From Fidelibacterota bacterium (GTDB lineage: Bacteria > Fidelibacterota > UBA2242), in assembly GCA_023229045.1 (NCBI GenBank), contig JALOAB010000048.1, positions 1 to 11,487 of the forward strand: a stretch of 11,487 nt of DNA, given 5' to 3'. How positions within the stretch are numbered: position 1 is the first letter of the stretch; each line of letters starts with the position of its first letter. This document shows positions 7,908 to 11,487 of the stretch, piece by piece. The notes below the pieces were generated by a model. The model was not told the DNA's origin, made no database searches, and was given only the letters and a program-made list of their open reading frames with translations. The translations under genes were made by a program, and so were the position numbers.

Positions 7908-8558
7908 AAATTATCAGTCTTCCTCCGTGCCTTCTCCGTGCTTCTCTGTGTCGCAATTACTTCCCAAGCTCAAACCGTAACCGAATATTATCGGACTTAT
8001 GATGATTTTTTAAAAAAACGCAGTACGCCACTGGTTGAATTGCGTCAGCCGCCTTTCATTCGTGTGACTAAGGAAGATAACCGGATCAATCAACTCATTA
8101 TGGTTGATTCCACCGGAGTAACTGCCGAAAAACGAGAATTCTCATACGATGAAATCGGCAATCTGAAGGAAGTCGCTGTCTATAGTGGTCAGAACCAACT
8201 GCGCTCGATGATAAATTACCAACCGGATTCAGTGCAATCGCGCCTGATCGCCAAGCTTCAGGGCATTAACTGGGTTTCCAACAACGAGGCCTGTTATACT
8301 GATACCTATTTCGATTCCGTCAGGAATCCGATCGAACAGCGGGTCTATGCCTATAATGGTTATTTAATCGGAATAATTGCGCTGGATTATAATCAGAACG
8401 GTCATTTAGTGCGGGAATCGATCTACGCCGGAGATTCAGCCCGGTTAATTGAATACACAGAATTTTCATTTATAATGCCGGATTCGATCCAGACTGTCAG
8501 GCAGTATGATGGGGAAGGGCGGCTGAAAAGCGCCGTCAGCCTGAGGATTTACAAATAA
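7893..8558 (+). CDS. Small secreted protein with YD-like motifs, function unknown
   Basis: The product has 221 residues and I recognise no established family. The start ATG lies in the decamer array; an in-frame TGA at 7884-7886 excludes a start further upstream, and no Shine-Dalgarno is visible. Residues 1-26 form a signal peptide (positive K6/R12, hydrophobic 'VLLCVAI', cleavage near 'SQA-QT'); residues about 10-20 are encoded by the CTCCGTG repeat. The mature part has three Y-[DN]-x-x-G-x-L motifs: YDEIGNL (85-91), YNQNGHL (166-172) and YDGEGRL (205-211). These resemble RHS/YD or MORN-like beta-hairpin repeats but are irregularly spaced. It is probably exported to the periplasm or cell surface. 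It is separated from the nucleotidase by repeats and from rex by 162 nt, so it may be its own transcription unit. Reading-frame integrity over 666 nt and a clean signal peptide argue that it is a real gene. Confidence 0.75.
   Translation: MTINAKLSVFLRAFSVLLCVAITSQAQTVTEYYRTYDDFLKKRSTPLVELRQPPFIRVTKEDNRINQLIMVDSTGVTAEKREFSYDEIGNLKEVAVYSGQNQLRSMINYQPDSVQSRLIAKLQGINWVSNNEACYTDTYFDSVRNPIEQRVYAYNGYLIGIIALDYNQNGHLVRESIYAGDSARLIEYTEFSFIMPDSIQTVRQYDGEGRLKSAVSLRIYK
7918..7952. repeat. CTCCGTG-type short repeat inside the signal-peptide coding region
   Basis: CTCCGTG occurs at 7923-7929 and 7934-7940, and CTCTGTG at 7944-7950, spaced 11 and 10 nt with CTT linkers. I recall similar 'ACAGAG/CACGGAG' repeats being widespread in intergenic DNA of environmental bacteria. 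Here the repeat is translated as part of the signal peptide of the gene at 7893. Confidence 0.75.
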
Positions 8559-8591
8559 ACCGCGGCATTAGTTTTACAAAGCGAAGATTAG

Positions 8592-8608
8592 AAATCCGCG
8601 TTGGATTT
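8592..8608. other. Weak AT-rich hairpin after the YD-like gene
   Basis: AAATCC-GCGTT-GGATTT is a perfect 6-bp stem with a 5-nt loop, 34 nt after the stop at 8558. The stem is AT-rich and is not followed by a T-run, so a terminator role is doubtful. It is noted because no better terminator is visible between this gene and rex. Confidence 0.3.
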
Positions 8609-8648
8609 ATGATTTGGCGCACTAAATAAAAATCCTCATAGATAAACC

Positions 8649-8677
8649 TTGCGTGGCACGATTGGTGTTATTAAATT
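8649..8677 (+). promoter_or_regulatory. rex: Possible sigma70-like promoter for rex
   Basis: TTGCGT (8649-8654) and TAAATT (8672-8677) are separated by 17 nt and match the -35/-10 consensus at 4 of 6 positions each. The -10 overlaps the first Rex-like site, which would fit repression. The match is weak and the organism's promoter consensus is unknown. Confidence 0.25.
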
Positions 8678-8682
8678 AACGT
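8665..8682. promoter_or_regulatory. Candidate Rex operator, distal site
   Basis: GTGTTAT-TAAA-TTAACGT matches the Rex consensus TTGTTAANNNNTTAACAA at 10 of 14 defined positions, with intact GTTA and TTAAC half-site cores. It lies about 40 nt upstream of the rex start. Rex repressors commonly bind their own promoters and release DNA when NADH is high. Confidence 0.45.
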
Positions 8683-8690
8683 CGTGATTT

Positions 8691-8708
8691 TTGTAACAAC
8701 GTTAAATA
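8691..8708. promoter_or_regulatory. Candidate Rex operator, proximal site
   Basis: TTGTAAC-AACG-TTAAATA also matches the Rex consensus at 10 of 14 defined positions, with an intact TTGT left end and TTAA right core. It ends 12 nt before the rex ATG. Its centre is 26 bp from that of the distal site. Confidence 0.45.
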
Positions 8709-8720
8709 AATAGCCGAACG

Positions 8721-9371
8721 ATGAAAACTAAAGCAAATATTCCCGAAAAAACTATCGAAAGATTGCTTATCTATCGACGAGAATTGTTGAATCTTAAGCA
8801 AGAAATGAAAACCGCGGTCTTCTCGCATCAGATAGCGCAGTTGACCGGGGCTACGCCGGTTCAGGTGCGCCGTGATTTTATGCAGATCGGTTATTTCGGT
8901 TCATCGGTTCATGGTTATAATGTTGATGAACTGATTAACAGCATCGGTGAGTTCGTCGATGATGTTCAGACTCAGAATGTGGCTTTAGTGGGTGTTGGGC
9001 ACCTTGGAAGAGCCATTCTCGACTATCTGCAGGGACGCCGCGAAAAATTGAAAATCACGGCCTTATTTGATGTCGATCCGACCAAAGTCGGTTCGGTGCT
9101 TCATGGCATCCGCTGTTATCCGACAGAACAGATACCGGAAATTATTACACATGAAAATATTAAAGTGGCGATTGTCGCAGTACCGGAGAGCAACGCTCAG
9201 GAAGTCGCCGAGCGCTTAGTCTGGGCCGGTATCACCGGAATCGTCAATTATGCCCCTATAAAATTGAATCTGCCGCCGGAAGTCTACGTTGAGAACCGGG
9301 ATATGGTGCTGGCGGTCGAAAAAGTAGCATTTTATTCTCGTCGTGTTAACAAAAAGGAAGAACTTCTTTGA
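8721..9371 (+). CDS. rex: Redox-sensing transcriptional repressor Rex
   Basis: The product has 216 residues, the standard Rex length. Residues about 1-80 form the winged-helix DNA-binding domain, with the recognition-helix signature 'TPVQVRRDFMQIGYFG' (45-60). The Rossmann domain has the NAD(H) loop 'GVGHLGRA' (91-98), the next-strand acid in 'ALFDVDPTKVG', and the later Rex block 'AGITGIVNYAPIKLNLP', followed by the C-terminal swap helix. Rex dimers bind DNA when NAD+ is abundant and are released by NADH, controlling fermentation, hydrogenase and respiratory genes. The start is the only ATG before the coding pattern begins; no Shine-Dalgarno is visible. Its TGA overlaps the next start. Two Rex-like sites upstream suggest autoregulation of the whole rex-nuoE-nuoF unit. 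Confidence 0.96.
   Translation: MKTKANIPEKTIERLLIYRRELLNLKQEMKTAVFSHQIAQLTGATPVQVRRDFMQIGYFGSSVHGYNVDELINSIGEFVDDVQTQNVALVGVGHLGRAILDYLQGRREKLKITALFDVDPTKVGSVLHGIRCYPTEQIPEIITHENIKVAIVAVPESNAQEVAERLVWAGITGIVNYAPIKLNLPPEVYVENRDMVLAVEKVAFYSRRVNKKEELL
9355..9360 (+). promoter_or_regulatory. Shine-Dalgarno site that supports a TTG start for the NuoE-like gene
   Basis: AGGAAG within the end of rex lies 7 nt before the TTG at 9368. It is the strongest ribosome-binding site in this operon and picks TTG over later in-frame codons. Confidence 0.7.
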
Positions 9372-9847
9372 GTAATTCAATCGAAGCCATATTGGCTAAA
9401 TATCCACAAGCCAAGCGGGACGCTTTGATTCCGATTCTGCAGGAAATTCAGGAAAGCGAAAACTACCTGTCGAAGGATGCCATTAGGCGGATCGCTGAAT
9501 ACCTGGATTTGCCCGCCAGCAAAATCTATGGCGTGGCGACTTTCTACAACCAGTTCCGCTTTCAACCGCTCGGCAAATTCCATGTCATGGTTTGCCGCGG
9601 CACCGCCTGTCACGTCCGAGGCTCAGCCAAGGTTCTGCAAGCCGTCAAGCGGGAATTGAAAATCGAACCGGGCGAGACGACTCGCGACGGGATGTTCAGT
9701 TTGGAAATTGTCGCCTGTCTGGGCGCCTGTGGGCTCGCGCCGGTGATTGCCGTTAACGGCGAATTCATCGCCAATGTCGAACCTGATAAGGTGAAGAGTA
9801 TTCTTAATTCGTATCGTAAAAAGGTGACCGATGCAGTCAAATCATAA
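9368..9847 (+). CDS. NuoE/HydC-like thioredoxin-fold [2Fe-2S] subunit of an NAD(H)-linked oxidoreductase
   Basis: The product has 159 residues, as usual for the 24-kDa (NuoE/HydC/HndA) family. An N-terminal helical region contains 'YLSKDAIRRIAEYLDLP' and the conserved 'IYGVATFYNQFRF' (53-65). The [2Fe-2S] ligands are complete: C76, C81, C117 and C121, in 'CRGTACHVRGS' and 'CLGACGLAP'. In HydABC-type hydrogenases and complex I this cytoplasmic subunit partners the FMN/NADH-binding subunit, encoded immediately downstream. Translation starts at TTG 9368, in a TTGA overlap with the rex stop, behind a strong Shine-Dalgarno; 'SNSIEAIL' follows as a normal family N-terminus. The 3' end overlaps the next gene by 17 nt. 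The rex neighbour favours the hydrogenase/fermentative version over respiratory complex I, but that is inference. Confidence 0.93.
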   Translation: MSNSIEAILAKYPQAKRDALIPILQEIQESENYLSKDAIRRIAEYLDLPASKIYGVATFYNQFRFQPLGKFHVMVCRGTACHVRGSAKVLQAVKRELKIEPGETTRDGMFSLEIVACLGACGLAPVIAVNGEFIANVEPDKVKSILNSYRKKVTDAVKS

Positions 9848-11487
9848 TTTAAAATTTTCAGGTGCGGAATTCGATCAGGATTGCCGGGTGACCTTTAATC
9901 TGTTGAAGAACCGGTTCGAGCCGGAAGTGAGCAAACGCCTGAATGCTCCGGAAGTTTTAGCCGAAATTCGCCGTTTGAAAATAGCTTATCCGGTGATATA
10001 CATCGGAACCGGTACCTGCGGGCTCGGCGCCGGAGCGGGGAAAACCCTCGAAGTCATTCGCAAACATCTTTCAGATAATCAGATTAAAGCCGATGTCATC
10101 GAAGTCGGTTGTATCGGACTCTGCGCTGAAGAACCGATCGTTGAAATCCAGATGCCCGGTAAGATGCGGGTGGCATTTAGCAAAGTCACCGCTGATAAAA
10201 CCGTAGCTCTGCTCGATGCGGTAATGAAAAATGGACAGATACCCACCGAAAATCTAATCGGTCAGCATCGCAACGCTGAACTGGAAGCCTGGACGAACGT
10301 CGCCTATCTTGACGAACATCCGTTTTTCGCACCGCAGACCCGCTGGGTGCTTGCCAACTGCGGTATTATCGATCCGGTTGACATCGTAGAATACATCGCC
10401 CGGGGCGGTTTTCGTGGACTGATCAAGGCGATCAGCCAGATGACTCGCGCTGAGGTCTGCAAGTCGATCCTGGATTCCGGTCTCCGCGGTCGTGGCGGCG
10501 GCGGATTCCTGACAGGGAAAAAGTGGCAGATGGCTCTGGATACACCCGGCGAGCAGAAATATTTCATTTGCAATGCCGATGAAGGCGATCCGGGTGCTTT
10601 TATGGATCGCGCTGTCATCGAAGGTGATCCGTTTCGTTTGCTGGAAGGTCTGGCCATCGCCGCGTATGCCATTGGCGCCAGCAAAGCCTATATTTACATC
10701 CGGGCTGAGTATCCATTGGCAATTGCCCGCCTGAATGAGACGATCCACCAGGCGAAACAGCTGGGTCTGCTCGGGCAAAACATCCTGGATAAAGGTTTTA
10801 ACTTAGACATTATCATCAAGAAGGGCGCCGGGGCTTTCGTCTGCGGTGAGGAAACCGCTCTGATCAACAGCATCGAAGGCAAGCGCGGCATGCCGCGTCC
10901 GCGTCCGCCGTATCCGTCGACAAGCGGTCTATACGGCAAACCAACCGTCATAAATAATGTCGAGACTCTGGCCAATATAGCGGAAATCATTGCGCGTGGA
11001 GCGCAGTGGTTCAGCACCATCGGCACCGAGCGCAGTAAGGGCACCAAGGTCTTTGCGCTTTCCGGCAAGATCAATCGCACCGGTCTGGTCGAGGTCGCCA
11101 TGGGCACTACCATACGCAAAATTATTTTCGATATCGGCGGCGGAATCCTAAATGGGAAAAAGTTCAAAGCGGTGCAGATCGGCGGACCGTCCGGCGGATG
11201 TTTAATTGACCAACACCTCGATATCGAAGTGGATTATGAGAGCCTGATCAAAAGCGGCGCAATGATGGGTTCAGGCGGTATGGTGGTCATGGACGAAGGC
11301 ACCTGCATGGTAGATGTCGCCAAATTCTTTATGGACTTTATCCAACGCGAAAGTTGTGGAAAGTGCATACCTTGCCGGGAAGGCACCCGCCGCATGCTGG
11401 AAATTCTCCAGCGTATTACGCGTAGCCGCCGCAATGAAACCGGTAACGATGCGCTGGAACGCTTTAAAGGGATAATGTACCTGAATC
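9831..11487 (+). CDS. NuoF/HydB-like FMN- and NADH-binding subunit, 3' partial
   Basis: The frame is open from ATG 9831 to the window end (552 codons). AAGGTG at 9821-9826 is a plausible ribosome-binding site. Residues about 50-125 form an N-terminal thioredoxin-like domain ('GTGTCGLGAGAGK', 'GCIGLCAEEP') with C63, C94 and C98. The 51-kDa core follows: 'GLRGRGGGGFLTGKKW' (217-232, FMN/NADH glycine-rich loop), 'NADEGDPGAFMDR' (248-260) and 'GAGAFVCGEETALINSIEG' (332-350). A [4Fe-4S] motif 'SCGKCIPCREGT' has C509, C512 and C515; its fourth Cys, usually about 40 residues on, falls just past the edge. This subunit exchanges electrons between NAD(H), via FMN, and Fe-S clusters. The N-terminal extension is typical of HydB/HndC in NAD(P)-linked [FeFe] hydrogenases and of some formate dehydrogenases, not of classic complex I NuoF. 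HydB proteins often carry a further C-terminal ferredoxin domain, which would be off-window. Confidence 0.94.
   Translation, partial: MQSNHNLKFSGAEFDQDCRVTFNLLKNRFEPEVSKRLNAPEVLAEIRRLKIAYPVIYIGTGTCGLGAGAGKTLEVIRKHLSDNQIKADVIEVGCIGLCAEEPIVEIQMPGKMRVAFSKVTADKTVALLDAVMKNGQIPTENLIGQHRNAELEAWTNVAYLDEHPFFAPQTRWVLANCGIIDPVDIVEYIARGGFRGLIKAISQMTRAEVCKSILDSGLRGRGGGGFLTGKKWQMALDTPGEQKYFICNADEGDPGAFMDRAVIEGDPFRLLEGLAIAAYAIGASKAYIYIRAEYPLAIARLNETIHQAKQLGLLGQNILDKGFNLDIIIKKGAGAFVCGEETALINSIEGKRGMPRPRPPYPSTSGLYGKPTVINNVETLANIAEIIARGAQWFSTIGTERSKGTKVFALSGKINRTGLVEVAMGTTIRKIIFDIGGGILNGKKFKAVQIGGPSGGCLIDQHLDIEVDYESLIKSGAMMGSGGMVVMDEGTCMVDVAKFFMDFIQRESCGKCIPCREGTRRMLEILQRITRSRRNETGNDALERFKGIMYLN

Noticed and set aside
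7734..7960. Insertion sequence or MITE
   Set aside because: No terminal inverted repeats, target-site duplication or transposase fragment could be found around the repeats.
8559..8720. Small gene or riboswitch between the YD-like gene and rex
   Set aside because: Only very short frames are present and no structured-RNA signature is visible; the stretch is better explained as the rex control region.
10254..11167. Overlapping minus-strand open frames inside the NuoF-like gene
   Set aside because: The + strand encodes highly conserved NuoF motifs across the same span, so the antisense frames are shadows.

Overview
The window looks like a bacterial chromosome fragment of roughly 50% GC from the FCB-related environmental lineages (Marinimicrobia, KSB1, Zixibacteria or Calditrichota-like). 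This is inferred from three things: a modular exported protein ending in a FlgD/T9SS-like Ig domain, a dense set of PorV/FadL-like outer-membrane barrels, and short AT-rich intergenic tandem repeats of a kind I associate with those phyla. No marker gene fixes the phylum. Every gene I can support is on the + strand.

Region 1 (3-7733) is a tightly packed cell-envelope operon of five genes. They are a 5'-truncated secreted protein with two OB-fold-like domains and a C-terminal sorting-type domain, a small PorV/PorQ-like barrel, a large barrel carrying two N-terminal helix-hairpin-helix (ComEA-like) units, a FadL/TodX-like barrel, and a UshA-type 5'-nucleotidase. Junctions are overlaps or gaps of 0-3 nt, so co-transcription is likely. 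A joint role in handling extracellular nucleic acids or nucleotides, or in T9SS-like secretion, is a hypothesis only.

Region 2 (7734-7952) is a repeat hotspot. A 7-bp-period array abuts the nucleotidase stop codon. It is followed by a 10-bp-period array interrupted by a GC-rich hairpin, then by a CTCCGTG-type repeat. The last two run into the 5' end of a small secreted YD-like gene (7893-8558). Its start codon lies in the 10-bp array, and much of its signal-peptide core is encoded by the CTCCGTG repeat. This is the most unusual part of the window.

Region 3 (8559-11487) is a redox operon: a control region with two Rex-operator-like sites, the NADH/NAD+ sensor repressor rex, a NuoE/HydC-type [2Fe-2S] subunit, and a NuoF/HydB-type FMN/NADH/Fe-S subunit that runs off the right edge. 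The rex-nuoE-nuoF order is typical of NAD(H)-linked [FeFe]-hydrogenase (HydCBA/HndACD) loci. A hydrogenase catalytic subunit is therefore predicted just downstream, although a formate-dehydrogenase-type partner is also possible.

No tRNA, rRNA, CRISPR array, transposase or phage gene was seen.
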